The notes under the pieces were generated by a model, which was given only the letters and a program-made list of their open reading frames with translations, ran no database searches and was not told where the DNA came from. From contig JBBBDQ010000350.1 of NCBI GenBank assembly GCA_037127315.1, positions 1,162,001-1,226,000 of the forward strand: DNA of 64,000 nt, read 5' to 3'. The DNA is from Ascarosepion bandense (Eukaryota; Mollusca; Cephalopoda; Sepiida; Sepiidae). The position numbers and the translations under genes are program-made. The first letter of the stretch is position 1. Each line of letters starts with the position of its first letter. Positions 33,155 to 44,039 of this stretch are shown here, piece after piece.

Positions 33155-33410
33155 TTGGTACATTTCAATCTGTGGGAAAAATGATGCATTTATTTTTCAT
33201 TCATAACCAATCAATAGGTTTCCCTCCAAATTCCAAGATGTGAATTTGAAGCCTACTTGGTGGTTATGAAAGGGATTAAAATTTTGGCACATTTCAATTT
33301 GTGAGAAAAATGCTGCACTTATTTTTCATTCATAACCAATCAAAAGGTTTCCCTCCAAATTCCAAGAAGTGAATTTGGAGCCTACTTGGTGGTTATAAAA
33401 GGGAACCTTG
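33155..33410. repeat. two tandem 129-bp units
   Basis: CATTTCAAT at 33161 and 33290 marks two units sharing TTTTTCATTCATAACCAATC and GCCTACTTGGTGGTTAT. Each has a CCAAT box; only the second has an intact TATAAAAGGG. Confidence 0.88.
33336..33400 (+). promoter_or_regulatory. CCAAT and TATA box pair
   Basis: CCAAT at 33336-33340 and TATAAAA at 33394-33400, about 58 bp apart, are placed as in a strong animal RNA polymerase II promoter, predicting a start near 33425. No reading frame longer than about 16 codons follows an ATG downstream, so the transcribed product is unknown, or the promoter is a relic. Confidence 0.35.
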
Positions 33411-33647
33411 TATTTAATTCAAGCAGTCAATGAATATACACTGCTGGTGCCCAGGTCACTATGGTCCAGAAAGAAAATCAAAACAGAAGAAATTTGGAAA
33501 CCACCAGATGAGAATTGAAAGGAACATCAAAGTTGCTCCCATGTCAAGCAATAGTCTTCAGCTGATGTGATTATTCTATTCTTCACTGCTACAATGAACT
33601 TTGCTTTGAAAGTTATACCAATTTTTAAAAACTATTCAGAGAATTTA

Positions 33648-34402
33648 TGTTTATAGCGGGTATCTCTTCTCAAGATTCCGTAGCATGTTAACGGAATTTA
33701 GCCTTGTGGGAAGATAGCCCACTATAATTCATAAATGATTATAAATTCAAGAAAGGCAATTTTGAGTGTAAAATAACATTTATACATATATACATTTCAA
33801 TTAATGTTTTACAATTAAAACAATACTTGGAATAAAGGTCCAACGCTGTTGGAGAGAGTTCATGGCAGATAATAATGAGCTGAAGGAGATAAAAGAATGT
33901 TCAAGGAAGATATAACGCTGAAAGGTAAAAGGCTTGGTAGTATGATTAATGTTCATAATCAAGTTGCCATTTCTAAGGTCAGTAGGTCAGCAAGTTGGTT
34001 TGTGGAATGCCTTAGAAAAGGTCAGTTTTTACTTCGAGAACAGGGGAGGAAGAAGGAGGCGAACATAGTAGCCGCTCGATATATGGTCCAGGAAGAAACT
34101 AATTACACCCTTCTCCTCTGTCTGTGCCTGTCTGTCTGGGTGCCTTTTGTCACAGCTTTTATATTTTTTCTTCTGGCTCAAAACGCTGGTCGTTTCGCAT
34201 TTCATCCTTGTATTTGGTTCCGGGTTTCTCATTGGCTGATAAATAAAAATGATAATTTGATATTTGATTAATTTTTATTTTTCAACCAGAACATCTGCGC
34301 GGATCCAGATGCACATGACGACTTTTTATTCATTAGCTTTCTGGTCAGCATAAAGCCAACATCCGGTTTGCTCACTTTTGCTCGGTCGGTGGTATCACCA
34401 CA
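33648..34402 (+). mobile_element. solo LTR, family L2, diverged copy
   Basis: About 755 bp, starting TGTTTATAGCGGG and ending GGTATCACCACA. It aligns with the LTRs at 44196 and 49254 at the start (TTAGCCTTGTG against TCGGCCTTGTG) and end (AACATCTGCGCGGATCCAGA, AACATCCGGT). I see no clear target duplication. The two opposite frames here (33897-34271, 34029-34232) are LTR sequence. Confidence 0.6.
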
Positions 34403-35004
34403 TGTTACATGTAGTTTTATTTGTGAAGATTTTATGCAGCATTATAATTCTAATTGTAAAAGGGCTTATTTGCATTGATTAATTTTACATCCATGTTATT
34501 GGCCATCATTTGACACACCATGCACTTAATTTGTGTAATTCATTCATTATTTTGTGTGTTAACAAGAAATTTATCATTTGTTCTTAAATTCAGTTTGTCA
34601 TCTGTCTTTGTTGTCTGCCCATATAAATTAAATGTTACCTCAAATATTTGTTTTTTTCATAGGGTTTTTTGTGAAATAAAAAATTTCTTCAATCTTGTAT
34701 AGAAGAAAAGATTTTCTCTATTGAACTCAGGTTTAAGTTAAAAAGGGAAAAATAAGAATAAGATTTCTTCTGTGATCCTTATTTGCAGAAAACAATATTT
34801 CTGAATTTAATCCTTCTTCTTCCAATAAAGGTCACTCGTTTGCCATCACTTCCCTCAATTTCACTGACTGATTAATCTTCTTTGGTGACCAAACAATTCT
34901 ATCCTGAAACATCGGTTTGCTGTATTTACATATTTGAATTAAATATTAGTATAATGTTTTTTTTTACGTTTTAGACTGATTCTTAAAAAACATGCAACAG
35001 CTTC
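34403..35004. other. AT-rich unassigned stretch
   Basis: Nothing recognised. Confidence 0.4.
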
Positions 35005-35309
35005 ATAGACTCAAGTGCAATATGTGATACACACTTGGGCAATCATGTCTCGGGCAATCATGACTGACTGGGTAGAAGATTATCCTGCAGTAGGTTGCCA
35101 TTTCTTTCTGTGATAGACTGGTTGCCAACCAAGACTATAGAACCCAATCTATCCTATTATTTAACCCATAACTGGAGGAAAGTGATGGATTAATACCTTT
35201 CCCAAGGGTATTTGTGTGTAAGTGAATGCAAGAAATTCTACTGGAATTCAAACTCGACTCCCCAATTTCTTGTTCCGAGCCGATATCTACTGCACTACAA
35301 TGCACATCC
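35005..35309 (-). mobile_element. tRNA-derived SINE-B
   Basis: Reverse copy from CTCAAGTGCAATATGTG (tail) to ACTGCACTACAATGCACAT (head). The palindrome CATGTCTC/GAGACATG is replaced by a duplicated GGGCAATCATG. Confidence 0.84.
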
Positions 35310-35649
35310 TAAACTTCATAGACTACTTGGTGTTAAGAAGATACCAATTAAAAAAATGTATGAACTGAAGCAACTTTACAACTTGTACTAAAAAGAAAGA
35401 AGTTATCCAAAAAAATGATTGACTGCTGGCATGACAAGACCTCACATTTAATTCTGCAAACAAGAGTTGACGTCTTCGGCTTCAAGCTGGGAAAATGAAC
35501 TCTACATACCAAGAAGATTGATTCATTCCTTTGCTCAGACAACTTACCAAAATATGGCTTTCATTCTTTTAGACATTTTCTGTTTATCTAAATCACAATA
35601 TAAATAACTTTCTCCCTTGCAGATTTGTTTCACTTTTTCATGACACACC

Positions 35650-36190
35650 ATCATCCAATCCACTTTATAGGTGTGCTTTGACCTTTGTATCTTTATCAAT
35701 CATCATCTTCTATGAGAATTTGCCACCAACAGACATTGCAGCATGTAACAATTGGGTTAACACAAAAAAATCCAATATCCTTGACAAAATCTTTTGTCTC
35801 ATACACAAAAAGATTTTTCTTAGCTGTTAACACATTGTCTGTTTATCTAGAGAATCAAAAGCCATACTGTTTGTCTGAAAGAAGGCTGTGTGAAGTAATA
35901 TGTTCAACCAATTCAGAGTTGATTAGAGCCTCTAGTACTCTAACAAAAGGAGATAGGAGACAGGATGATAATTTGAGGATTTAGAAGGGTCACAGAGTCA
36001 CCAGTAATTACAGAAGATTCCCCGTAGGGTGGTAAACAAAAAGCATCAAGGCATTTGTTTAGAGAGAACAGGAGCTTGTTCAAGAACTCATTTCTTTAAG
36101 ACAATTGCAGGGGAATCTTCAAGTCAATATGTGTTGTTTAGAACTAGTTTGGTGATGAGAGCAATAACAATAGAAGAAATTAAATGCATA
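35650..36190 (-). mobile_element. jockey/CR1-type LINE, RT N-terminal region
   Basis: On the minus strand: SNYHPVS (the SNYRPIS box of RT domain 1), then after a frameshift VLEALINSELVEHI, SHSLLSDKQYGF, and a decayed end. This is the fingers part of a jockey/CR1-type RT, absent from the other copies in the window. The frames on the plus strand (35685-35984, 36029-36217) are antisense shadows. Confidence 0.75.
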
Positions 36191-36196
36191 TCATTT

Positions 36197-36690
36197 TTTA
36201 TAATCATTTCACCTTAAGCAATACAGGACAATCAGTGGTATACTGGAATTACAGTGAGGAAAAGAAAAAAAAAGTTACAGGGAATGTCAAAGAACAAATA
36301 AGAGAAAGAGGGAAAGGAGATAAAAGATGGCAATTAACATTGCATTTAAACTTCCAGAGATTGTAGCCATCAGGGAAGCAAGTATACAGAAGGGAGTTTC
36401 ACAGGCTGAAGGTGAGAGAAAAGAAACTAATAGAGTAGAAGTGACAGTTACATTTGATTATTTTGACAATAAAAGGGTGGAATCTAATCACCAGTCTAGT
36501 GACATGAGCAAATTTATGTGGTCAGGGCATCAGAGAAAGAAGCTTGTCACAGCAGAAGCCATCAAAATATTTGTAGAAAAGACAGAGGGAAGCCACATCC
36601 CATCAGTGAGCAAAATGGCGAAAGTTGAGCTGCTAAATCAGGATCCTCCTTTGGATTTTGTTGAGTTTGGTCTTTGAAGGATTGAATGTG
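36197..36690 (-). mobile_element. jockey/CR1-type LINE, 3' part
   Basis: Minus-strand C-terminal block and 3' end (TAATCATTTCACCTTAAGCA at left). The reversed text gives KYFDGFCC, like KYFHGFCSDEL. It sits next to the RT piece at 35650, so either it was inserted into that LINE or the two are separate truncated copies. Confidence 0.78.
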
Positions 36691-36749
36691 ATTAGCCTGT
36701 TTTTCCACCACTGAGCTGTTAGAACTGCCAATTTACAGTTAGAGTTTGT

Positions 36750-36750
36750 G

Positions 36751-36796
<46 letters not shown>
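36750..36796. repeat. (TA)n microsatellite
   Basis: About 23 TA units. Confidence 0.93.
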
Positions 36797-36799
<3 letters not shown>

Positions 36800-36804
36800 G
36801 ATGT

Positions 36805-37095
36805 ATATATATATTGATTATTTAATTACTTAGTTTTTGTTTATAATAAAATTAGATGAGTACACAGTTGTATTAAAAAGTGTTCAATACAATTACATTG
36901 TAGGACCCCTTGACATCTTTCATTTGCAAATGAGTTATTATGCAACCTAGGTTTCTACCATGTGGTGTCTTCAGGTGATAAATTGCCTGAAGAAACCACA
37001 TGGTAGAAACCTCTTGCCTGAAGACACCACATAGGTGACATAATAACTCATTTACAAATGAAAGATATATATATATATATATATATATACAATAA
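36805..37095. repeat. palindromic repeat X, probable Penelope tails
   Basis: CATTTGCAAATGAGTTATTA (36920-36939) is mirrored by TAATAACTCATTTACAAATG near 37040-37060. Between them three hammerhead-like cores occur: minus strand 36951-36974 (CTGAAGA, ACC/GGT stem, GAAAC), plus strand 36987-37009, and a degenerate one at 37018. The left flank (TTTAATTACTTAGTTTTTG) recurs at 54110, beside a Penelope remnant. Confidence 0.75.
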
Positions 37096-37154
37096 TCCTT
37101 ACTCGTACACACAGTAAAAAGAACCTTCAGATATTGGAGGCCATGTACATTAAA

Positions 37155-37592
37155 TCCAAACAACCCACACTTAATAAATCACATTTAAATTCGGTCATAA
37201 CATATTAACATTGCATTTGAATACATAGTTCTGTTGTCATTTCGCGCTATCACACGGTGTGATGTCATAGAACCGCATTGCAAATTTGCAAACTGCGTTT
37301 GTTATTTTTGGTAACTATTGCCATTGCTTAGCGGAGTTTTATGTCAACACAAAATAAAATCGTCGGTGATGGTGGATGTTATTGCTACAATCTTGGTGAC
37401 CTCTCTAAAGATGGCTCATGTGAGCCAAAAGCTTAGAATCAAATTAATAAAAAATTATCGAAATGTTGGAGAACTTTTGTCTTTATTTTCAACTGAAATT
37501 AAAGCCAAAATATGACGTTTAGAACGGCTCATGATTAAACATAATAGATATTCATTGTCTCTTATATTTAACAGTATATGTTTAGAAAAAAA
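37155..37592 (+). repeat. dispersed repeat Y, copy 1
   Basis: Runs from AACAACCCACACTTAATAAA to CAGTATATGTTTAGAAAA. Other copies: 53325-53765 (minus), 53766-54085 (plus) and 56445-56931 (plus). It contains AAAGATGGCTCATGTGAGCC, a stem flanked by hammerhead-core-like words in other copies. No long frame. Confidence 0.82.
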
Positions 37593-37604
37593 AAATATAT
37601 ATAT

Positions 37605-37978
37605 ATCTATATGTCTAGCCATACTGATGAGCTGTGATACAGCAAAACAGTTCTGTATGTGGATGACTATTTATGCTCTCATCTGTTGATTGGGCACTCT
37701 GCGGAAATGGTAGATTTTAAAAACTGTAGCTACTCACCATTATTTATGCATCATTCTTCAGCAATGAATTGAACACTCTTGGTTTTTAGTGTTTGTTTAC
37801 ATTGTGTATATAATGCGTTAAAATCAGCCTTTCTCCATGGAATGTGATAGCTTAAGAGTAGAATTGCTAACTGATGTCAAATTGGTCAGCTTTTATCTCA
37901 GTTGGAAGCAATCAGACGTCTAGCCATACCGATGAGCTGTGATACAGCAAAACAGGACTTTATGTGACTGAGTATATA
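37605..37978 (+). mobile_element. SINE-A, tail fragment plus second copy
   Basis: The tail block CTGATGAGCTGTGATACAGC occurs at about 37625 and again at about 37931. Between them is a full leader and tRNA-like part, but with a diverged B box (AGCTTTTATCTCAG). So a truncated copy is followed directly by a nearly complete one. Confidence 0.75.
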
Positions 37979-38105
37979 TATATTACATACAAAAAAATTA
38001 AAATTCAAAATTTTCAAAATCATATATAACAAGTGAAACTAACACTCATATCATTGGTGAACACAAATCATGATGGCAAAATAAAATTATTTGTTTATGT
38101 GTGTG

Positions 38106-38490
38106 TATATGTGCCTTGTGGTGCAATGGATATCGGCTCGGAACAAGAAATTGGGGAGCGAAGTTCGAATTTCAGTCGAATTCCTTGCATTCACTTAAGC
38201 ACAAATACCATTGGGAAAGGTATTAATCCATCTCTTCCCTCCAGTTATGGGTTAAATAATAGGACAGATTGGGTTCTGTAGCCTTGGTTGGCAGCCAGTC
38301 TACCGCAGAAAGCAATGGTAACCTACTGCGGGATAATCTTCTGCCCAGTCAGTCATGTCTCTTTTGAGACATGACTGACTGGGCAGAAGATTATTTCGAG
38401 ACATGATCATGTCTCTTTCGATCATGTCTCTTTCGATCATGTCTCTTTCGAGACATGATCGCCCAAAGCATGTATCACGTATGGCACTGA
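38106..38490 (+). mobile_element. tRNA-derived SINE-B with expanded hairpin
   Basis: Head TGTGCCTTGTGGTGCAATGG with B box AAGTTCGAATTTC. The internal palindrome region (38355-38460) is enlarged: a repeat of the GACTGACTGGGCAGAAG segment, then CGATCATGTCTCTTT three times. Ends GTATGGCACTGATG. No certain target duplication. Confidence 0.87.
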
Positions 38491-38526
38491 TGTGTAAAAT
38501 AATGGAAATAAAGGTAGTGAAAGGAA

Positions 38527-38556
38527 AAGAAAGAAAGAAAGAAAGAAAGAAAGGGG
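38527..38556. repeat. (GAAA)n microsatellite
   Basis: Six to seven AAAG units within a purine-rich stretch continuing to about 38600. Confidence 0.9.
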
Positions 38557-38599
38557 AAAGAGGAAAAGGAGAAAAAAAGAATGAAAAAGTTTGTCAGAT

Positions 38600-39093
38600 T
38601 GGCTGACAGAACAGAAAAGCTGTCAATTGGTGATAGAAGTTGAAATAGATACATTAAAATAAATGAAAGAAAAAAAACAATACATCAATATATAGAGGAA
38701 AGAAAAGGGTTCGTACATCACCTGGCCTTTTCAAATTATTTCAGTTTCAATTCAAAACAATGCCTAAATAATATGAAAATCAAAATTAATTACATTAAAA
38801 ATTTACCTCAGGAATAAAAATAAATTATTTGTCTAATAAGAAGAAAAGAACTAACTATTTTAAGGAATTTTAATTTTAGATTAATTATAGAAAATTAAAT
38901 TAGAAATAAATCGAAAATGACATTAATACTTCAGTAATATTTTTAATATAAATGAATTTAAAAATGGGCAAAATAGATATATAACAAAGTAGGGTACCAA
39001 CCGAGCAAAACAAAATATAATTAATTAATAAATAACATATTCAACAGAAAAACAACAGTATCTTTTCAAACGTGCTCATTTCAGACAAACGGA
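38600..39093. other. AT-rich unassigned stretch
   Basis: Nothing recognised. Confidence 0.4.
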
Positions 39094-39890
39094 AAATTAT
39101 TTGTATTCAGACTCTTTTCCACATCTTTGTTGCTACTCTTACAACGTTTTGCCCATTTTGTTCTCTCACCATCTTTAGGTGATTGTCAATCCAGTTAATG
39201 TTTGGGGATTGAACCCTTCTTTTTTAACAGTCTTGTTCTTACTTAATACTGCTTAGTTATTGATCACTCTGTTTCCCCTTATCTAAGTCTGCATAACCAT
39301 CTACACTATTGTTCTATGGACAAAATTTAAGCCTAGCAGCTTAAATTTTATTTCATGAATTTGGTGATATAGTAATTTTAAGTTCAATCCCTGGACTGGA
39401 TAGTTTAAAAAAAGTAAAAGTATTTATAAGAGACAGAAGGAAACCATATTATGTCAGTGCGAAAGTGACTGGAATTGAGCTACCAGGTCAGGGTCAGTTA
39501 CATTGCAGATTTTCTGTTGGATCTTGTCAAAAAGCCACAGATGAATAGTAGGGACACCTGATTAAATGTGAAAATTATTTGTATTTAGACTCATTTCCAC
39601 ATCTTTGTTGCTACTCTTACAATGTTTTGCTCATTGTGTTCTCTCACCATCTTTAGGTGATTGTCGATCCAGTCAACATTTGTGGATTGAACCCTTCTTT
39701 TAATAGTCTTGTTCTTACTTAATACTGCTTAGTTATTGATCACTCTGTTTCCCCTTATCTAAGTCTGCATAACCATCGACACTATTGTTCTATGGACAAA
39801 ATTTAAGCCTAGCAGCTTAAATTTTATTTCATGAATTTGGTGATATAGAAATTTTGAGTTCAAACCCTGGACTGGATAGTTCAGACTCAA
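39094..39890. repeat. direct duplication, about 315 bp, with LINE fragment between
   Basis: 39094-39408 and about 39572-39884 match almost throughout (for example CACTCTGTTTCCCCTTATCT in both). The spacer, 39412-39560, matches 40926-41070, part of the minus-strand LINE. So a unit of unknown sequence plus LINE piece was duplicated in tandem. Confidence 0.87.
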
Positions 39891-39917
39891 ACTCAGAGGA
39901 AACAGAGCAAACTGATC

Positions 39918-40266
39918 TGTTAGGGGCCGCTCCTATTTGACTACAAATGGACTGTTCCCATTGCTATATATAGCAATGGTGGATTCTCTACAAGGAGAGT
40001 CGTAGGGAGTCGTAGAGAGTCACTTGAGAGTCTCTAATGAGTTACTGAAGAAAAGTCAGTGCGAGTCAGTGAAGAGTTAGTCACACTTCCGGTGGTGTAC
40101 TGGAAATAATCACATATACACACGTCTTATGACGGATTGGACTCTTGTATCTTTCTATTGTAAATATTACTAATCACTTCTGTACATACTAACCGTCTTT
40201 CCGCGGAATACAACTTATATTCTGATTCTGTTGTTGAGTTATTCATTTATACTTGGCGACATAACA
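39918..40266 (+). mobile_element. solo LTR, family L1, with 5-bp target duplication
   Basis: 349 bp from TGTTAGGGGCC to GGCGACATAACA (TG...CA). TGATC flanks both ends (39913-39917, 40267-40271). Near the start, CCATTGC-TATATATA-GCAATGG forms a hairpin with a TATA box in its loop. The internal region is gone, presumably by LTR recombination. Confidence 0.85.
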
Positions 40267-40462
40267 TGATCACTACTAAATATGTAGAGATAATTAAACA
40301 TGGACATCAAGACAAGAACAATCTGTCCCCATAAATTAATAAAGGGTTCAGTTCAAAATTCACTGAAAGTTAACCACCTGAAAAAGGTCCCAAAGACACA
40401 ATGTCCAACAGATTTGTAACTACAAAGCTGCAGACTATTGTCAGCATGCAAACAATTTTTTT

Positions 40463-41495
40463 TATAAACATTTCACACCCCAAACAAGGCAGTGCTGCCA
40501 CTTGTGCACAGTATGTTACATAAGAGGAGAGTGGTGAGAAAGAGGAACAAATTGCATAGGGTGTCAGAGAATGTATAAGAAAAGGATGAGAACACTGGTG
40601 TGAAGAGAGCTGCATGAGAGTAGAGTAGAAAGGGAGAAAAACATGATACAAGGGTTTTCAGAGAAAGAATGCAAGTCAAAGAGATAGAAGATGGCAAACT
40701 GACATTGCATTTAAGTTCTTGGAGATTGTAGCTGTCAGGAAAGCAAGTATACAGAATGGAATTCCACAGGCGGGAAGTGCAAGAAAAAAGCTGATAAAGT
40801 ATAGTTGCAGTTACATTTGATCAGTTTTATCATAAATGGGTGGGATCTAGTTGCTAGTCTAGTAGTTCAGGTAAATTCATGCTCAGGGGGCACTAGGGAG
40901 CTAAGCTCTTTGGAACAGAAGCTGTAAAAGTATTTAAAGAAGAGACAGAGGGAAACCACATTATGTCAGTATGAAAGTGACTGGAGTTGAGCTACCAGGT
41001 CAGGGTCAGTTACATTGCAGATTTTGCATTGGATCTTGTCAAAAAACCCAGATGAATAGTAGATACACCCAACTAGCAGTGACAGTAGTATTAAATGCAC
41101 GGGCGGATGATAGATTTATATATGTGCAAGATGGATTCAGACAAGAAAAACTTCCTGGCCCTACACAGTGAACTGACCTTCCTAGCCCTAGCAGCAAATT
41201 TAGCTATGGATTCAATGTAGTCATTTTACTTGAGGTCGGCTGATAGTTAGGCTGAAGAGGCACAGTGTTTTGCTTTTAGAGAAACTAGCTTGATGAGGGG
41301 TAGGAGAAATTCTATATAGTAGTTAATGGATAGCAGCTTCGTTTTGAAAGCATTAAAATTTATGAGACATTTCTTACCCCAGTTCACCACAGATTGGAAG
41401 TCCTTTTGAGGATCAGCAGTGAGGTTAGCATTGTCACTGGGCAGATTTCTTAATGAAGAGGGAGTAAATGGTGATGGTATCAGCGTAGATGCCTA
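40463..41495 (-). mobile_element. jockey/CR1-type LINE, RT palm to 3' end
   Basis: Longest minus-strand LINE piece. It begins at the RT palm: reversed text near 41480-41495 gives IYADTITIYS, the YADD box with a change. It follows the same order as 1-1003, with many stops and frameshifts, and ends in ATAAACATTTCACACCCC at 40463. The small frames at 40370-40697 and 40971-41171 lie inside it. Confidence 0.82.
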
Positions 41496-41633
41496 CTCGG
41501 GATCTGATTACATAAGAAGATTGATAAATCCTCATTAAAAATGTAGACAGAAATAGAAAATTGTTTTTTTAATAAAACTATCATTGGCCTTTTTGTGGCT
41601 CCAAAAACCCAGATCAGTTGATCCTCATTCATG

Positions 41634-42516
41634 TTGGTCTCCTTCTTCCGATATGAAAACAGCAGCATTCAACACAGCCATGGTATCAAGGTTGGTCTCC
41701 TTCTTCCGATATGAAAACAGCAGCATTCAACACATCCATGGTATCAAGGTTGGTATCCTTCTTCCGATATGAAAACAGCAGCATTCAACACATCCATGGT
41801 ATCAAGGTTGGTCTCCTTCTTCCGATATGAAAACAGCAGCATTCAACACATCCATGGTATCAAGGTTGGTCTCCTTCTTCCGATATGAAAACAGCAACAT
41901 TCAACACATCCATGGTATCAAGGTTGGTCTCCTTCTTCCGATATGAAAACAGCAGCATTCAACATATCCATGGTATCAAGGTTGGTCTCCTTCTTCCGAT
42001 ATGAAAACAGCAACATTCAACACATCCATGGTATCAAGGTTGGTCTCCTTCTTCCGATATGAAAACAGCAGCATTCAACACATCCATGGTATCAAGGTTG
42101 GTCTCCTTCTTCCGATATGAAAACAGCAGCATTCAACACATCCATGGTATCAAGGTTGGTCTCCTTCTTCCGATATGAAAACAGCAATATTCAACACATC
42201 CATGGTATCAAGGTTGGTCTCCTTCTTCCGATATGAAAACAGCAGCATTCAACACATCCATGGTATCAAGGTTGGTCTCCTTCTTCCGATATGAAAACAG
42301 CAGCATTCAACACATCCATGGTATCAAGGTTGGTCTCCTTCTTCCGATATGAAAACAGCAGCATTCAACACATCCATGGTATCAAGGTTGGTCTCCTTCT
42401 TCCGATATGAAAACAGCAGCATTCAACACATCCATGGTATCAAGGTTGGTCTCCTTCTTCCGATATGAAAACAGCAGCATTCAACACATCCATGGTATCA
42501 AGGTTGGTCTCCTTCT
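41634..42516. repeat. 58-bp minisatellite
   Basis: About 15 units of GGTCTCCTTCTTCCGATATG plus AAAACAGCAGCATTCAACAC plus ATCCATGGTATCAAGGTT, nearly identical. Variants are CAGCAACA, CAGCAATA and ACAGCC. Since 58 is not a multiple of three, one frame in three units contains TGA or TAG, so it does not encode a repeat protein. Confidence 0.96.
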
Positions 42517-42796
42517 TTGTGATGCCCTAGACATTGTAGTCCAAAAGATTAAAATCAGAAGAGCTACAAAGCTGCATTATAGGGGAGGATTGGGAAAATT
42601 ATTATCCGGCCAGCTCTGCATTCCAGACGTCATACGAGAGGGAGACTTCCTGAAATACTTCTTCAATCTAAAACTTACCAACTGTGTCCAGTATCTCAGT
42701 ATAGATAGTGACATTAATCTCGATAATCTGCAGGAAGAATTAGATAGGCATAACATTATCTTTGTTGCTCACAACCCTCAGAACCATCGCAGATAA
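42514..42796 (+). CDS. unidentified open frame after the minisatellite
   Basis: An uninterrupted stretch, about 93 codons, leaves the last satellite unit and ends at TAA 42794-42796. The unique part starts CDALDIVVQKIKIRR and ends with EELDRHNIIFVAHNPQNHRR. It is charged and shows mixed codon use, unlike the low-complexity frames around it. I recognise no family. It might be the last exon of a gene, or a piece of an unknown transposon protein. No splice acceptor or start can be assigned with confidence, and its upstream ATG (42407) lies in the satellite. Confidence 0.3.
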
Positions 42797-43198
42797 CATG
42801 AACTTGATCATCACGATGTGTATATGTGTGTAGAGTTTGTGCAAAACTACTGGTCATTCAACCCATTAACTGGGCAACTTTTCAGAAGCTGGCTATTTCC
42901 AAACTCCTGTGATTGACAACTAGTGCCATGAGCATGGTGTGACTTTTCATTTCCTGTGTTAGATTGGAAGCTGCCATTTTAATGCTCTCAATAGATCTGA
43001 AAGATAAATGAGAATGTTAACGTTTACTGCATGCTGGGTAATATTAGATCAGTTTGTTCTCCACTGATAGACCACTAAAGGTGTGTTCTCAAATACATTG
43101 CACACACACACACACTATATATATAATTGTTATGCAATTCAAAATTGAATGTAGATATTAAATTTTATCTCTTTCAAATTAAACTAAAATGAAACAAT
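42797..43198. other. unassigned stretch
   Basis: Contains only a short CA/TA run at about 43101-43125. Confidence 0.4.
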
Positions 43199-43224
43199 CT
43201 AAATCTAAACTTATTTATAAATGG

Positions 43225-43285
<61 letters not shown>

Positions 43286-43849
43286 CATGTCTGTATCCAT
43301 TACCTATAGACTCCAAAATGGCTGAACCGATTCATAGAAGGAGTGGTCCGATTTTAATCAAACTTGATACATTCATAGACAAAGACATAAGAAACGATAT
43401 TCAGAAGTTTCAAGGTTGCAGTTCTTACAATAGTGCAGAAAATCAATAATATACATATATAAACGGCAAGATGTTTGTGCGTGTGTCTGTTTATCTGCCT
43501 GTATGTCTGTATTTGTTCAGCCCTTTTATTTTAGTTTTTGCTTTGGGTTTGGCTCTAAGTAGGTATAAATGTACTTCTTAGACTCAGCCATAACACCATT
43601 TACTCAGAGGACTTATTTAGCCTTCAAAATTCACTTTACGATGAAAAAACTCATTTGATATCAATATCAGGAAATCAAAATTTGACTTACATCCATTCAT
43701 TTTTCTCTCAGTCTACAGTTTCACTTTAACTGGACACAACTATTGCTTTTTAGTCTTTTGTGCCAATGTACAAAGAGTCTGAGCTCCAGGACCATGGATT
43801 AGTTTTAAAGCGTTCATTACACCCGAGCAACGCCGAGTTATACTGCTAG
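43199..43849 (+). mobile_element. Helitron-like element, copy 6, internally deleted
   Basis: Starts TCTAAATCTAAAC, TG run 43228-43280, ends ACTGCTAG after the CCCGAGCAACGCCGAG hairpin region. About 110 bp are missing after GGCTGAACCGATT compared with copy 1. Confidence 0.75.
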
Positions 43850-43909
43850 TATTAAATATTAATGTTTTTTTTAATATTTGCAATACTTGTAAGCATGTCA
43901 TCAGATGAG

Positions 43910-44028
43910 GCTTACAACTACATCATGTCGAAATGCCAGATCCCATATGATCACTAAATTAAGCAACATCAAGCCTAGTCAGTGCCTTAATGGGTGACTG
44001 CCTTCAGAATACCCGATGCTGTAAAATG
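43910..44028 (+). pseudogene. 5S rRNA-derived sequence
   Basis: About 119 bp align along the whole of animal 5S rRNA. The promoter-bearing parts are recognisable: AAATTAAGCAACATCAAGCC (box A region) and TTAATGGGTGACTGCC (box C region), then GAATACCCGATGCTGTA near the 3' end. By eye roughly three quarters of positions agree with a mollusc-like 5S. The 5' start GCTTACAACTACATCATG also fits. It is too diverged to be a working rRNA gene. A tRNA-like piece follows at 44040. Confidence 0.78.
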
Positions 44029-44039
44029 AGATGTGCAGG

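Noticed and set aside
36327..36677. 116-codon plus-strand frame as a gene
   Set aside because: It lies antisense to a jockey/CR1-type LINE 3' part at 36197-36690.
37400..37440. Hammerhead core in repeat Y copy 1
   Set aside because: The words have decayed to CTAAAGA and CCAAAAG, so this copy cannot form the core; only other copies keep it partly.
41634..42516. Coding repeat domain
   Set aside because: The 58-bp period shifts the frame each unit and one of the three frames has stops.
43910..44028. Working 5S rRNA gene
   Set aside because: Too many substitutions in conserved positions and no tandem 5S cluster.
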